From Sphingomonas sp. AP4-R1 (GTDB lineage: Bacteria > Pseudomonadota > Alphaproteobacteria > Sphingomonadales > Sphingomonadaceae): a DNA stretch of 64,000 bases. The notes below the pieces were generated by a model. The model saw only the letters and a program-made list of their open reading frames with translations. It was not told the origin of the DNA and made no database searches. Positions 49,876 to 59,746 of this stretch are shown here, in pieces; position 1 is the stretch's first letter; every line of letters begins with the position of its first letter. Location: the NCBI RefSeq assembly GCF_013113735.1, contig NZ_CP053346.1, positions 4,106,001 to 4,170,000 of the forward strand. The letters are read 5' to 3'. Position numbers and translations under genes: made by a program.

Positions 49876-51041
49876 CGGGCAAGCAACTCCACACTCTGCG
49901 ACGCGCGAATGCGCGCCTCGGCATCGATCGCGAGAACATCCGCGATCGAGGCCGGCTGAGCCGCCGTATAATCCGAACGCACTTTCCCGACGATTAAGGC
50001 GATATCGAGAAATCCGATCCGCCCTTCCAGGAAGGCGGCCACCGCGATCTCGTTCGCCGCGTTCAGGATGGCGGGGGCGGCCCCACCCTCGCGCATCGCG
50101 TCCAGCGCGAGGCCGAGCGCGGGGAAGCGATCGAAATCGGGCGCTTCGAAATCCAGCCGGCCGACGGCGGCCAGATCGAGGCGCGGGCACGGCGTCTCCA
50201 TCCGCTCCGGCCAGGCGAGCGTGTGCGCGATCGGCGTCCGCATGTCGGGCGTGCCGAGCTGCGCCAGCACCGATCCATCGACATATTCCACCATCGAGTG
50301 GACCACCGATTGGGGATGGACGAGAACGTCCAGCTTGTCCGCGCCGACCGGGAACAGGTGGTAGGCCTCGATCAGTTCGAGCCCCTTGTTCATCAGCGTG
50401 GCGCTGTCGACCGAGATCTTCGCGCCCATCGACCAATTGGGATGCTTCACCGCCTGCGCGGGCGTCATCCCCGCCATCTGCTCGCGGGTCAGGCCCCGGA
50501 ACGGGCCGCCGCTGGCGGTGAGGATGATCTTCCGCACGCGTTCGGCGGAACCATGCGGATAGCATTGGAAAACGGCATTATGCTCGCTGTCCACCGGCAG
50601 CAGGGTCGCGCCGGTGTCGGCGGCGGTACGCGTCATCAGCGCACCGGCCGAGACGAGCGATTCCTTGTTGGCGAGCGCCACGGTGGCGCCCTGCTCCAGC
50701 GCCGCCATCACCGGGCGCAGCCCCGCCGTGCCGACGATCGCCGCCATCGTCCAGTCGGCGCCCATCGCGGCCGCCTCGACGATCGCCTCCTCGCCCGCCG
50801 CCGCTTCCACGCCGCTGCCGGACAGCGCTTCCTTCAGCTCGCCATAGAGCGCCGGATCGAGGATCACGGCGCGCTCGGCGCGGGTCCGCCGTGCGGCATC
50901 CGCCAGCGCATCGACATTACGCGCGGCCGTCAGGCCCCGCACGCGGAAACGATCCGGCGCCCGCTCGATCAGATCGAGCGTCGAGGCGCCGATCGATCCC
51001 GTCGCACCAAGGATCGTTACCGAACGCATCTCACCCGTCAC
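49872..51041 (-). CDS. dxr: 1-deoxy-D-xylulose-5-phosphate reductoisomerase
   Basis: Second step of the MEP isoprenoid pathway. NADPH-binding ILGATGSIGASTLDLIER, the metal/substrate motifs LLPVDSEHNAVFQCY and ASGGPFRGLTREQMAG, and KHPNWSMGAKISVDSATLMNKGLELIEA are all present. GTG at 51041 overlaps the cdsA stop (GTGA) and has GGAG seven bases upstream; ATG at 51029 is an alternative start. Length is 389 residues. It is translationally coupled to both neighbours. Confidence 0.96.
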   Translation of the reverse strand: MTGEMRSVTILGATGSIGASTLDLIERAPDRFRVRGLTAARNVDALADAARRTRAERAVILDPALYGELKEALSGSGVEAAAGEEAIVEAAAMGADWTMAAIVGTAGLRPVMAALEQGATVALANKESLVSAGALMTRTAADTGATLLPVDSEHNAVFQCYPHGSAERVRKIILTASGGPFRGLTREQMAGMTPAQAVKHPNWSMGAKISVDSATLMNKGLELIEAYHLFPVGADKLDVLVHPQSVVHSMVEYVDGSVLAQLGTPDMRTPIAHTLAWPERMETPCPRLDLAAVGRLDFEAPDFDRFPALGLALDAMREGGAAPAILNAANEIAVAAFLEGRIGFLDIALIVGKVRSDYTAAQPASIADVLAIDAEARIRASQSVELLAR

Positions 51042-51814
51042 AACCAATCTCCAGCCACCAAAATCGCCACCAGCGACGCGACGGGAATCAGCCCGTCGAT
51101 CCGATCCAATATGCCACCGTGGCCGGGCAACACCCGGCCGCTATCCTTGACGCCGGCCCTGCGCTTGAGCGCGCTCTCGTAAAGGTCGCCCGCCTGCGCG
51201 ACAATGGCCAGCGGCGCGCCCAGCCACAGGCATGCGCCCGGCAGAGCGAAGGCCAGCGCGATCGCCGCACCGCCCACCAGGGCCGCCGCCATGCCGCCAC
51301 CCAGCCCGGACCAGGTCTTGTTCGGGCTCAGCTTCGGCCAGAGCTTGGGCCCGCCGATCGCGCGGCCGGCGAAGTAAGCGCCCGTATCGGTGAGGATCAC
51401 GATCAGCACCGTCCACAGCGCCAGTGCGAAGCCCTGCGGCAGCGCGCGCAGCGACAGCAGAGCGATGGCAGGCGCACCCGCATAGATCAGGCCCCAGCCG
51501 ATGCGCGGGCTTCCCACGAACATCGCCACCACGATCGCCATGACGCTGAGCAGCGCTACCGTATCGCGCGTCGGGCCCCAGAAATCGGGCGATGCGATCA
51601 CCAGCGCGACGAAGAACAGCACGAGCGCCATCGCCGCGCGCGCGGCGGCCGCCCCCGCCAGCCCGCTCCATTCCGCCAGCGCGATCATCGCCACGATCGT
51701 GACGAACGCCCAGAGCAGCCAGCCCCCCGCCACCAGCGCCACCAGCGCCACGATGGCGGCGGCGCCGCCTGCCAGCGCGCGGGTCTTGAGATCGGAGACT
51801 CCACCCCCCGCCAT
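51038..51814 (-). CDS. cdsA: Phosphatidate cytidylyltransferase
   Basis: Makes CDP-diacylglycerol from phosphatidate and CTP. The 258-residue membrane protein has seven to eight hydrophobic helices and the family signature near the C-terminus, KRRAGVKDSGRVLPGHGGILDRIDG, with TDTGAYFAGRAIGGPKL and SPNKTWSGLGGG. The ATG at 51814 lies seven bases after the uppS stop; the frame is open upstream inside uppS. Its product feeds PssA, encoded at 56.5 kb. Confidence 0.95.
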   Translation of the reverse strand: MAGGGVSDLKTRALAGGAAAIVALVALVAGGWLLWAFVTIVAMIALAEWSGLAGAAAARAAMALVLFFVALVIASPDFWGPTRDTVALLSVMAIVVAMFVGSPRIGWGLIYAGAPAIALLSLRALPQGFALALWTVLIVILTDTGAYFAGRAIGGPKLWPKLSPNKTWSGLGGGMAAALVGGAAIALAFALPGACLWLGAPLAIVAQAGDLYESALKRRAGVKDSGRVLPGHGGILDRIDGLIPVASLVAILVAGDWL

Positions 51815-51821
51815 AAAGCGA

Positions 51822-52520
51822 TCAGCGGCCGCCGAAGCGGCGCTCCCGTTTGCCGAACACGGCCAGCGCATCCTCCAGCGCCGCACGATCGAAATCGGGC
51901 CACAGCGTGTCGACGAACAGAAGCTCGGCATAGGCCGCCTGCCACAGCAGGAAATTGGAGAGGCGGCTCTCGCCCGAGGTGCGGATCATCAGGTCCAGCG
52001 GCGGCAGGCCGGCCGTATCGAGGCACTCCTCGAACAGATCGATGTCGATCGCGGCGGGATCCAGCGTGCCGGCCTTCGCCGCTTCCGCCAGACGACGCGC
52101 CGCGCGCACCACTTCGTCCTGCCCACCATAATTGAGTGCCAGCGCCACGGTGAGCCCGCTATTGCTCGCGGTGCGCACGCAGGCCGCCTCCAGCTGCTGC
52201 ACCAGATCGGGCGCGAACCTGCGATAATCGCCGATCAGCCGCAGGCGCACGCCGTTGCGATCCAGTTCGTCGATCTCGCGCTGGAGATAGAGGCGCAGCA
52301 GCCCCATCAGATCGCTGATCTCGTCCGCCGGACGCCGCCAATTCTCCGACGAGAAGGCGTAGAGGGTGACCGCCTCCAACCCGATCTCGCCGGCGGCGCG
52401 GATGGTGCGGCGCACCGCCTCCATCCCCTGGCGGTGCCCGGCGACGCGCGGCAGATGCCGCCGCTTCGCCCAGCGCCCGTTGCCATCCATGATGATGGCG
52501 ACATGGCGCGGGCCTGCCAT
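51822..52520 (-). CDS. uppS: Isoprenyl (undecaprenyl) diphosphate synthase
   Basis: Makes the C55 carrier lipid for cell-wall synthesis. The 232 residues begin MAGPRHVAIIMDGNGRWAKR (Asp12 catalytic) and contain GHRQGMEAVRRTI, LYAFSSENWRRP and the C-terminal DLMIRTSGESRLSNFLLWQAAYAEL with FVDTLWPDF. A GGGGGGC sequence is upstream of the ATG at 52520. The frame is open further upstream within frr; those residues are a shadow. Confidence 0.96.
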   Translation of the reverse strand: MAGPRHVAIIMDGNGRWAKRRHLPRVAGHRQGMEAVRRTIRAAGEIGLEAVTLYAFSSENWRRPADEISDLMGLLRLYLQREIDELDRNGVRLRLIGDYRRFAPDLVQQLEAACVRTASNSGLTVALALNYGGQDEVVRAARRLAEAAKAGTLDPAAIDIDLFEECLDTAGLPPLDLMIRTSGESRLSNFLLWQAAYAELLFVDTLWPDFDRAALEDALAVFGKRERRFGGR

Positions 52521-52561
52521 GCCCCCCGCGGGGATGGCGGCGGGATGGGCCGAGCCGGGGC

Positions 52562-53119
52562 TCACTTGCCCAGGATTTCCTTTTCCTTGGACGCGGTCGC
52601 CGCATCGATGTCGGCGACGGTGCCGTCGGTGAGCTTCTGCACCTCGGTTTCGAGGCGCTTGCGCTCGTCCTCGCTGATGTCGCCCTTCTTCTCGTCGGTC
52701 TTCAGATTGTCCATGCCGTCGCGACGGACGTTGCGGACCGCGATCTTCGCCTTTTCGGAGAAGGAGCCGGCGAGCTTGGCGAGTTCCTTGCGGCGCTCCT
52801 CGGTGAGATCGGGGATCGGGATGCGGAGATTCTGGCCGTCGACGATCGGGTTCAGGCCGAGATTGGCCGAGCGGATCGCCTTGTCGACGACGCCGACGTT
52901 CGACTTGTCCCACACCTGGACCGCCAGCATCCGCGATTCGGGGGTGGTGACGGTCGCGACCTGGTTCAGTGGCATATGGCTGCCATAGACCTCGACCGTG
53001 ATCGTATCGAGCAGCGAGGTCGAGGCGCGACCGGTGCGCAGGCCCTGCAGATCATGCTTGAGCGCGTCGACGGCGCCGGACATGCGGCGCTCCAGATCGG
53101 CCTTGTTGTAGGCGGGCAT
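52562..53119 (-). CDS. frr: Ribosome recycling factor
   Basis: Splits post-termination ribosomes with EF-G. The 185-residue protein begins [24 protein letters not shown] and has [31 protein letters not shown] and [24 protein letters not shown]. It lies three bases after the pyrH stop and before uppS, the classic order. Confidence 0.97.
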   Translation of the reverse strand: MPAYNKADLERRMSGAVDALKHDLQGLRTGRASTSLLDTITVEVYGSHMPLNQVATVTTPESRMLAVQVWDKSNVGVVDKAIRSANLGLNPIVDGQNLRIPIPDLTEERRKELAKLAGSFSEKAKIAVRNVRRDGMDNLKTDEKKGDISEDERKRLETEVQKLTDGTVADIDAATASKEKEILGK

Positions 53120-53122
53120 TTC

Positions 53123-53848
53123 CTAGTTTCCTTCGTTCCGCACGGTCGTTGCCGTGCCTTTGCCTGCGAGCACGGTCGCAAGATTGCCCTGCTCGCGGAT
53201 ATTGAACACCACGATCGGGATGTTGTTATCACGACACAGCGCCACCGCGCTCGCATCCATTACCTTCAGATTGTCCGAAAGCACGCGATCGAACGTCACC
53301 GTTTCATACCGCTTCGCCGTCGCCACCTTCTTCGGATCGGCATCATAGACGCCGTCCACCGACGTGCCCTTGAACAAGGCATCACACTTCATCTCGGCCG
53401 CGCGCAGCGCCGCGCCGGTATCGGTGGTGAAGAACGGGCTGCCGACGCCGGCCGCGAAGATCACGACGCGGCCCTTTTCCAGATGGCGCTCGGCGCGGCG
53501 GCGGATGAACGGCTCGCACACCGTCTGCATCGGAATGGCCGACTGGACGCGCGTATCGACGCCGATCTGCTCCAGCGCATTCTGCACGGCCAGCGCGTTC
53601 ATCACGGTCGCCAGCATGCCCATATAATCGGCGGTCGCGCGCTCGATGCCCTTGGCGGCGGCCGAAAGGCCCCGGAAGATATTGCCGCCACCGACGACGA
53701 TGCACAGCTCGAACCCGGCCTCGCGCGCTGCGGCGATCTCGCCGGCGACGCGCGCGGTGGTGACGGGATCGATCGCCAACTGGCCCTCGCCCATCAGCAC
53801 TTCGCCCGAAAGCTTCAGCAGGATGCGTTTGAAGGTCGGCTGCGTCAT
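53123..53848 (-). CDS. pyrH: Uridylate kinase
   Basis: Phosphorylates UMP to UDP. The 241 residues begin [20 protein letters not shown], with [29 protein letters not shown] and [15 protein letters not shown] typical of bacterial PyrH. The frame is open upstream to 54043 through a palindromic repeat; 53848 is the family start. It is separated from tsf by about 290 bases holding a terminator and a repeat. Confidence 0.96.
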   Translation of the reverse strand: MTQPTFKRILLKLSGEVLMGEGQLAIDPVTTARVAGEIAAAREAGFELCIVVGGGNIFRGLSAAAKGIERATADYMGMLATVMNALAVQNALEQIGVDTRVQSAIPMQTVCEPFIRRRAERHLEKGRVVIFAAGVGSPFFTTDTGAALRAAEMKCDALFKGTSVDGVYDADPKKVATAKRYETVTFDRVLSDNLKVMDASAVALCRDNNIPIVVFNIREQGNLATVLAGKGTATTVRNEGN

Positions 53849-53962
53849 GCCTGTTACGGGTCCGATACTGGTGGAGACGACGGCCACTCTTAGATGCGCT
53901 CCGTCGCGGTGCCAAGGCTTGGAAATGGTGAAGATGACGTCTTCGGCGTCACCATCCCACCG

Positions 53963-54050
53963 GTCATCCCGACGAAAGTCGGGATCCATGTTTCGGTTCA
54001 CCCCATGGCTGGCCCGGCGGCCTGCGTGGATACCGGCTTTCATCGGGCGA
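53963..54050. repeat. Degraded palindromic repeat before pyrH
   Basis: GTCATCCCGACGAAAGTCGGGATCCATG at 53963-53990 carries the TCCCGACG..CGTCGGGA palindrome; a right arm near 54027-54050 (GTGGATACCGGCTTTCATCGGG) is partly complementary. It resembles the element at 11943-12011 (TCATTCCCGCG family). Confidence 0.6.
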
Positions 54051-54069
54051 CGGCGCCGTTTCGCACAAA

Positions 54070-54103
54070 GAAAAAGCCCCGTTCCTCCCGGGAGGAACGG
54101 GGC
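54070..54103 (-). terminator. Intrinsic terminator of tsf
   Basis: On the minus strand, GCCCCGTTCCTCCC pairs with GGGAGGAACGGGGC as a 14-bp perfect stem, followed by TTTTTCTTT. It lies 35 bases after the tsf stop, separating rpsB-tsf from pyrH. Confidence 0.9.
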
Positions 54104-54139
54104 CGATTCTCCGCCGAAACGGCAACCGATCGCGAAGGA

Positions 54140-55093
54140 TCAGTTGGCCGGAGCGACGTCCTTCTGCGCGACGCCGGACGCGGCGGCGACTTCGGCTGCG
54201 AAGTCGCTGACTTCCTTCTCGATGCCTTCGCCCAGCTGGAAGCGGACATAATCCGTCAGCGCGATCGAGCCGCCGGCTTCCTTCGCCGCCTGTGCGATCA
54301 CGTCCTTGATCTGCGTCTTGTTGTCCATGACGAAGATCTGGCTGATCAGCGCGTTTTCCTTGCGGAACTTGGCGACCGCGCCCTCGACCATCTTCTCGAT
54401 GATGTTGGCGGGCTTGCCGCTCTCGGCGGCCTTTTCCATCGCGATCGCGCGCTCGCGCTCGACGAGGGCCTCGTCGAGGCCTTCCTCATGCAGCGCCTGC
54501 GGGAAAGCGGCGGCGATGTGCATCGCGAGCGACTTGCCGAGCGCCTCGATCTTCTCGACCGGAGCCGAACCCTCGAGCGCGACGAGCACGCCGATCTTGC
54601 CGATGCCGGGAGCGGCCGCGTTGTGGACGTAGGACACGACCGCGCCCTCGTTCACCGACACGATCTTCGCGCGACGCAGCTGCTGATTCTCGCCGATCGT
54701 GGCGACGTTCGAGGTCAGCTTGTCCTGCACGGTGCCGTCGGTGCCCGGATAGGTGGCGGCGGCCAGCGCTTCGATGCTGTTGCCCGTGGTGAGCGCCAGC
54801 CTGGAAACGGTGCGGACGAAGTCCTGGAACTGCTCGTTCTTCGCGACGAAGTCGGTTTCGGAGTTCACCTCGACGGCGGCACCGGTCTTGCCTTCGACGG
54901 CGACGCCGACGAGGCCCTCGGCCGCGGTGCGGCCCGACTTCTTGGCGGCGGTGGCAAGGCCCTTGGTGCGCAGCCAATCGATGGCGGCTTCCATGTCGCC
55001 GCCATTCTCGGTCAGCGCCTTCTTGCAATCCATCATGCCGGCGCCCGAGCGCTCGCGCAGATCCTTCACGGCAGCAGCGGTGATTTCCGCCAT
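54140..55093 (-). CDS. tsf: Elongation factor Ts
   Basis: Nucleotide-exchange factor for EF-Tu. The 317-residue protein starts [27 protein letters not shown], then [20 protein letters not shown] and [20 protein letters not shown], the TDFV motif that contacts EF-Tu. It follows rpsB by 90 bases and ends at a strong terminator. Confidence 0.97.
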   Translation of the reverse strand: MAEITAAAVKDLRERSGAGMMDCKKALTENGGDMEAAIDWLRTKGLATAAKKSGRTAAEGLVGVAVEGKTGAAVEVNSETDFVAKNEQFQDFVRTVSRLALTTGNSIEALAAATYPGTDGTVQDKLTSNVATIGENQQLRRAKIVSVNEGAVVSYVHNAAAPGIGKIGVLVALEGSAPVEKIEALGKSLAMHIAAAFPQALHEEGLDEALVERERAIAMEKAAESGKPANIIEKMVEGAVAKFRKENALISQIFVMDNKTQIKDVIAQAAKEAGGSIALTDYVRFQLGEGIEKEVSDFAAEVAAASGVAQKDVAPAN

Positions 55094-55183
55094 AGCTCCA
55101 TCCTTTCAATGGGAAGGGCTCCCCCGAAGGAGAGCCCGATATTCGCCGGGCGAGGCCTTAGCCCCGTCCGTGCGTCATCTCTG

Positions 55184-55936
55184 TTACGCCAGCGCTTCTT
55201 CGACCGGCGGAGCCTCGGACGCGCCGAAGTCCTCGCCGCTGTCGCGACGGTTGCTCACGTTGCCGCGGGTCGCAGCGGCGGCCACCGCGTCGCAATAGAG
55301 GCGGATCGCACGGCTCGCGTCGTCATTGGCGGGCACCGGGAAGGCGATGCCGTCCGGCGACACGTTCGAATCGAGGATCGCGACGACGGGGATGCCCAGC
55401 GTGTTGGCTTCCTTGATCGCCAGCTCTTCCTTGTTCGCGTCGATCACGAACATGATGTCGGGGATGCCGCCCATGTCCTTGATGCCGCCCAGCGACAGCT
55501 CCAGCTTGTCGCGCTCACGGGTGAGCTGCAGCACTTCCTTCTTGGTGAGGCCGTGCGTGTCGCCCGAAAGCTGCTCTTCCAGCGCCTTGAAGCGCTTGAT
55601 CGAACCGGAGATGGTCTTCCAGTTGGTGAGCATGCCGCCCAGCCAGCGGTGGTTGACGAAATGCTGGCCCGAAGCGCGCGCGGCGTCCGCGATCGGATCC
55701 TGCGCCTGGCGCTTGGTGCCGACGAACAGCACCTTGCCGCCGGCCGCGACCGTCGACGAGATGAACTCCAGAGCGCGCGCCATCAGCGGCACGGTCTGCG
55801 AAAGATCGATGATGTGGATGCCGTTGCGATCGCCGAAAATGTACGGCTTCATCTTCGGATTCCAGCGGTGCGTCTGGTGACCGAAATGCGCACCCGCGTC
55901 GAGCAGCGCCTGCATGGAGACGGTAGGAACCGCCAT
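55184..55936 (-). CDS. rpsB: 30S ribosomal protein S2
   Basis: A 250-residue small-subunit protein: [53 protein letters not shown] and [10 protein letters not shown] are hallmark segments. The start at 55936 has AAGGAGA upstream; the longer frame is not typical. An acidic tail of about 15 residues ends the protein. It opens the rpsB-tsf unit. Confidence 0.97.
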   Translation of the reverse strand: MAVPTVSMQALLDAGAHFGHQTHRWNPKMKPYIFGDRNGIHIIDLSQTVPLMARALEFISSTVAAGGKVLFVGTKRQAQDPIADAARASGQHFVNHRWLGGMLTNWKTISGSIKRFKALEEQLSGDTHGLTKKEVLQLTRERDKLELSLGGIKDMGGIPDIMFVIDANKEELAIKEANTLGIPVVAILDSNVSPDGIAFPVPANDDASRAIRLYCDAVAAAATRGNVSNRRDSGEDFGASEAPPVEEALA

Positions 55937-56219
55937 GATATTTCTCCTTACCCGGTTGGACCTCTGCGCGGCTGGAACCTTCACGCGCCTGAAAGACGCC
56001 CGAAACGGCACCGGTATGAGTGCCGCGCATGTGGAATGCCGGGGCCCTTACAGCGATCGGCCGTGAACCGCAAGGCGGTAGCCCACCACCCTCCCCACCC
56101 GCCATGCTGACTTCGTTTCAGCATCCATGGCCCGACCAGACGGCGCGCAATCGCTCCCCGAAAGCCCGAGCCGCCGATGCCGAACGCCTCCAGCGGAACA
56201 GATGCGATCCAACCAATCG

Positions 56220-56234
56220 GAACATCGAAAGAAC
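56220..56234 (+). promoter_or_regulatory. LexA/SOS box 1, GAAC-N7-GAAC
   Basis: GAACATCGAAAGAAC is a perfect match to the alphaproteobacterial LexA operator GAAC-N7-GAAC. It lies just upstream of a TTGACA hexamer (56240-56245), the likely -35 of the small membrane protein gene at 56339. Confidence 0.75.
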
Positions 56235-56250
56235 ATCGCTTGACATGGCG

Positions 56251-56265
56251 GAACGTTTAAGGAAC
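56251..56265 (+). promoter_or_regulatory. LexA/SOS box 2, GAAC-N7-GAAC
   Basis: GAACGTTTAAGGAAC is a second perfect GAAC-N7-GAAC, 31 bases (about three helix turns) downstream of box 1, in the spacer between the putative -35 (56240-56245) and the start codon. Two perfect boxes this close are unlikely by chance. Confidence 0.78.
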
Positions 56266-56338
56266 ATTGGAACCAAGACGCTCCGACCCGGTTAACGCCG
56301 CGTTCGTGAGGAGCAGGGCACGGGCAGGAGTAACCTTT

Positions 56339-56566
56339 ATGCTGCAAGCAGTTACCACGCTGATCTCGCTGTTCGTGGGCGCGATCGCGATCGGCGTCAT
56401 CATCACCATGCTGAGCGAGGAGCGCGATGCGATCCGCATGGCGCTCGGTTTCGCCGTTCCGCGTGAGCCGCTCGCGCCGCTGCCGCCGCGCTTCCGCGAG
56501 ATCAGTGTGCGGCGGGGTTCGTCGATGCGGCTGGCGCCGCCCGCGCGGGTCCGCGTCGCGCTTTGA
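56339..56566 (+). CDS. Small single-pass membrane protein under a double LexA box
   Basis: A 75-residue protein starting at an ATG with GGAG nine bases upstream. One membrane helix (residues about 4-24, VTTLISLFVGAIAIGVIITM) is followed by a charged stretch (LSEERDAIRMALGF) and a Pro/Arg-rich basic tail ([20 protein letters not shown]). It resembles no enzyme. Two perfect LexA boxes upstream suggest DNA-damage induction; an SOS-type cell-division inhibitor in the style of SidA is a plausible role, inferred only. Its 3' end overlaps the convergent pssA gene by 65 bases. Confidence 0.75.
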   Translation: MLQAVTTLISLFVGAIAIGVIITMLSEERDAIRMALGFAVPREPLAPLPPRFREISVRRGSSMRLAPPARVRVAL

Positions 56567-57317
56567 CGCGGGCATAGCTGCGGATCGCGAACGGGATCGC
56601 GGCCGCATACAGGATCACCATCGCGCTGAGCGTCGCCCAGGGGGCCGTGATCAGCGAGGTTCCGACCAGAGCGATCAGCAACAGGGCCGGCAGGCGCCAT
56701 TCCTGGCGGATCCGGATCGAGCCCATGCCATATGTGGCGAATTGCGAGATCATCAGCAAAGCGCACAGGATCGTCCACGGCGCGACCACGTACGTCCGCT
56801 GGAAGATCGCCTCTCCCGTCGTCAGCCACAGAATCAGGGGCAGCAGCGCCATGGCGGCACCGGCGGGCGCCGGAATACCCGTCAGGAAACCGGCCGCACG
56901 CCTCGGCTGCATCTCGGCGTCGATCTGGGCATTGAAGCGCGCGAGGCGCAGCGCGCAGCACACCGCATGGGTCAGCGCGATCACCCAGCCATATTTGGGT
57001 ACGTAGCTGAGCGACCAGAGATAGAGGATGATCGCGGGCGACACGCCGAAGGCGATCACGTCCGACAGCGAATCAAGTTCGGCGCCGAAGCGGCTCTCGC
57101 CTTTCAGCAGGCGCGCGATCCGGCCGTCGAGCCCGTCCAGCACGCCGGCGATGATGATCACGCCGACCGCTTTCTCCCACTCGCCCGAAATGGCGAAACG
57201 CACGCCGGTCAGGCCGAAGCACAAGGCCAGCGCGGTCGTCGCATTGGGCGGGATCGCGCGCAGCGGAAGCCCGCGCCGCATCAGCCGCGCGCGCCGCATG
57301 GCAAGCGGGCGCCTCAT
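56502..57317 (-). CDS. pssA: CDP-diacylglycerol-serine O-phosphatidyltransferase
   Basis: Makes phosphatidylserine from CDP-diacylglycerol and serine. The CDP-alcohol phosphotransferase motif is complete: [26 protein letters not shown] (split by 20-residue limit: [11 protein letters not shown] and GAELDSLSD). About six membrane helices fill the rest of its 271 residues. Its ATG overlaps the psd stop (ATGA), so psd and pssA are coupled. The C-terminus overlaps the convergent small membrane protein gene. Confidence 0.93.
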   Translation of the reverse strand: MRRPLAMRRARLMRRGLPLRAIPPNATTALALCFGLTGVRFAISGEWEKAVGVIIIAGVLDGLDGRIARLLKGESRFGAELDSLSDVIAFGVSPAIILYLWSLSYVPKYGWVIALTHAVCCALRLARFNAQIDAEMQPRRAAGFLTGIPAPAGAAMALLPLILWLTTGEAIFQRTYVVAPWTILCALLMISQFATYGMGSIRIRQEWRLPALLLIALVGTSLITAPWATLSAMVILYAAAIPFAIRSYARVKARRGPARAAPAASTNPAAH

Positions 57318-58048
57318 TGCGCGACGCCGGTGACGCCCTCGCCGTCTCCCAGCCTGCCGAGGATCGTCTCGCCCGCGATCGAGCGCTGGCCGAGCGCCAC
57401 CTTGGGCGCGGTGCCGGCCGGCAGATAGACGTCGACGCGGCTGCCGAAGCGGATCAGGCCGACGCGCTGCCCCACCGCGACGATATCGCCCGGCTTCACG
57501 AACGGCACGATGCGCCGCGCGACGAGGCCGGCAATCTGGGTGAAGCCGATGCGCGTGCCGTCGGCGCCTTCCACCAGGAAGTGCTGGCGCTCATTCTCCT
57601 CGCTCGCCTTGTCGAGGCTCGCATTCAGGAACTTGCCGGAAATATAGACGACGCGCGCGATCGTGCCCGTGATCGGCGCGCGATTGATGTGCACGTCGAA
57701 CACGCTCATGAAGATCGACACGCGCACCAGCGGCTCGCCGGACAGAGCGTCGTCGCCCACCAGTTCGCGCGGCGGCGGCACGCGTTCGATCATCGTGATC
57801 AGCCCGTCGGCGGGCGCCACGATCAGTCCCGCGCCCTGCGGCACGCTGCGGATCGGATCGCGAAAGAAGGCCAGCACCCAGATGGTGATGCCGGTGCAGA
57901 TCCAGCCCAGCCCCTCGGAGACGAACCAGAAGACCAGCAATGTGATCGCGGCGGCGATGAGCGCGAATTTGCGCCCTTCCGGGTGAACGGAGGGCCAGCG
58001 CCATTGCGCGCTGGGCGTCGTGTCGGGTCGGGTGTCCAGTGAACTCAT
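57314..58048 (-). CDS. psd: Phosphatidylserine decarboxylase proenzyme
   Basis: Converts phosphatidylserine to phosphatidylethanolamine after self-cleavage to a pyruvoyl enzyme. The 244-residue protein is the short (type II-like, archaeal-type) form: N-terminal membrane segments ([15 protein letters not shown]), [31 protein letters not shown], and the cleavage site in [13 protein letters not shown] (Gly-Ser). It is translationally coupled to pssA. Confidence 0.93.
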   Translation of the reverse strand: MSSLDTRPDTTPSAQWRWPSVHPEGRKFALIAAAITLLVFWFVSEGLGWICTGITIWVLAFFRDPIRSVPQGAGLIVAPADGLITMIERVPPPRELVGDDALSGEPLVRVSIFMSVFDVHINRAPITGTIARVVYISGKFLNASLDKASEENERQHFLVEGADGTRIGFTQIAGLVARRIVPFVKPGDIVAVGQRVGLIRFGSRVDVYLPAGTAPKVALGQRSIAGETILGRLGDGEGVTGVAQ

Positions 58049-58060
58049 CGGGCGCTCTTA

Positions 58061-58180
58061 GAGCCTGATCGATGGAGGTGGAAGCGCCAAGCGCTTCCGC
58101 GTCGATCGTGAATCAGGCTCTCATCACAAGATGAGATCTCGATTCACGCCTCAGGCCTTGCCTGAGCCGATCGAGATCTC
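58061..58180. repeat. Nested inverted repeats between psd and icd
   Basis: GAGCCTGAT (58061-58069) pairs with ATCAGGCTC (58112-58120) around an inner GAAGCGC/GCGCTTC hairpin; a second unit pairs GAGATCTCGA (58134-58143) with TCGAGATCTC (58171-58180) around TCAGGCCTTGCCTGA. The first unit lies 12 bases upstream of the psd start on its promoter side. It may be another repeat family or a regulatory structure. Confidence 0.6.
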
Positions 58181-58293
58181 GGACCGGCCGGTCGCGTGAC
58201 AATTGCTTGCGGCCGTTCACATGCGGTTGAAACCCGCCCTTCCCCGCCCTAGAGCGCCTCCAGTCTCCTCTCAGCAGCTGGGAAAAGCGCGAT

Positions 58294-59508
58294 ATGGCGA
58301 AGATCAAGGTTAAAACTCCCGTCGTCGAGATTGACGGCGATGAAATGACGCGGATCATCTGGCAGTGGATCCGTGAGCGCCTGATCCTCCCCTATCTCGA
58401 TATCGATCTGAAATATTACGATCTCTCCGTCGAGAAGCGCGACGAGACGAACGACCAGATCACGATCGACAGCGCCAATGCGATCAAGCAGTACGGCGTC
58501 GGCGTGAAGTGCGCCACGATCACGCCGGACGAGGCGCGCGTCGAGGAATTCGGCCTCAAGGAAATGTGGAAGTCGCCGAACGGCACGATCCGCAACATCC
58601 TGGGCGGCGTCGTGTTCCGTGAGCCGATCGTGATCAAGAACGTCCCCCGGCTGATTCCGGGCTGGACGGATCCGATCGTCGTCGGCCGTCACGCGTTCGG
58701 CGATCAGTATCGCGCCACCGATTTCGTCGTGCCCGGCAAGGGCAAGCTCACGATCAAGTGGGTCGGCGAGAATGGCGACGTGATCGAGAAGGACGTCTTC
58801 AACTATCCCGGCGGCGGCGTCGCGATGGCGATGTACAACCTCGACGATTCGATCCGCGATTTCGCCCGCGCCTCGATGAACTACGGCCTGTCGCTCGGCT
58901 GGCCCGTGTACCTCTCCACCAAGAACACGATCCTTAAGGCCTATGACGGCCGCTTCAAGGATCTGTTCGCCGAGGTGTTCGAGGCCGAGTTCAAGGACAA
59001 GTTCAAGGCTGCGAACATCGTCTATGAGCATCGCCTGATCGACGACATGGTCGCCTCCGCGCTCAAGTGGAGCGGCAAGTTCGTCTGGGCCTGCAAGAAC
59101 TATGATGGCGACGTGCAGTCGGATCAGGTCGCGCAGGGCTTCGGCTCGCTGGGTCTGATGACGTCGGTGCTGATGTCGCCGGACGGCAAGACGATCGAGG
59201 CGGAAGCCGCGCACGGCACCGTCACGCGCCACTATCGCCAGCACCAGCAGGGCAAGTCGACCTCGACCAACCCGATCGCGTCGATCTTCGCCTGGACCGG
59301 CGGCCTGAAGTTCCGCGGCAAGTTCGACGACACGCCCGACGTGGTGAAGTTCGCCGAGACGCTGGAGCGCGTCTGCATCGAGACCGTCGAGCAGGGCGGC
59401 ATGACCAAGGATCTGGCGCTGCTGGTCGGCCCGGATCAGGCCTGGATGACGACCGAGCAGTTCTTCGAGACGATCGTGCAGAATCTCGAAAAGGCGATGA
59501 CCGCCTGA
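58294..59508 (+). CDS. icd: NADP-dependent isocitrate dehydrogenase (dimeric, eukaryote-like type)
   Basis: Oxidises isocitrate to 2-oxoglutarate. The 404-residue protein has [53 protein letters not shown] and [12 protein letters not shown], the subfamily II pattern typical of alphaproteobacteria. It is a single gene flanked by repeats and followed by a hairpin. Confidence 0.97.
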   Translation: MAKIKVKTPVVEIDGDEMTRIIWQWIRERLILPYLDIDLKYYDLSVEKRDETNDQITIDSANAIKQYGVGVKCATITPDEARVEEFGLKEMWKSPNGTIRNILGGVVFREPIVIKNVPRLIPGWTDPIVVGRHAFGDQYRATDFVVPGKGKLTIKWVGENGDVIEKDVFNYPGGGVAMAMYNLDDSIRDFARASMNYGLSLGWPVYLSTKNTILKAYDGRFKDLFAEVFEAEFKDKFKAANIVYEHRLIDDMVASALKWSGKFVWACKNYDGDVQSDQVAQGFGSLGLMTSVLMSPDGKTIEAEAAHGTVTRHYRQHQQGKSTSTNPIASIFAWTGGLKFRGKFDDTPDVVKFAETLERVCIETVEQGGMTKDLALLVGPDQAWMTTEQFFETIVQNLEKAMTA

Positions 59509-59571
59509 CCGGCGGTCACGTCTGATCTGCCCACAATCGGGCGGCGGCGCGGTGCGCTGCCGCTGATCCAG

Positions 59572-59610
59572 ACGGCGGCGGTCCTCACGGGCCGCCGCCG
59601 TTCCTGTTTT
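59572..59610 (+). terminator. Probable terminator of icd
   Basis: A 10-bp stem (ACGGCGGCGG / CCGCCGCCGT) with a 10-base loop is followed by TCCTGTTTT. The T-tract is interrupted, so strength is uncertain. It lies 63 bases after the icd stop. Confidence 0.5.
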
Positions 59611-59746
59611 CGGCGCATGACGGGCATTTCCGGCCCGTAACGGCGCGTAAAAAAGCATCGCGCGGGGAGTCCCTTCCCGCCCTTCCCGCCCCATATGGAA
59701 CATACCGGACTGGCCATTATCGGCTTGACCGGCAAAAAGGGTGGAT

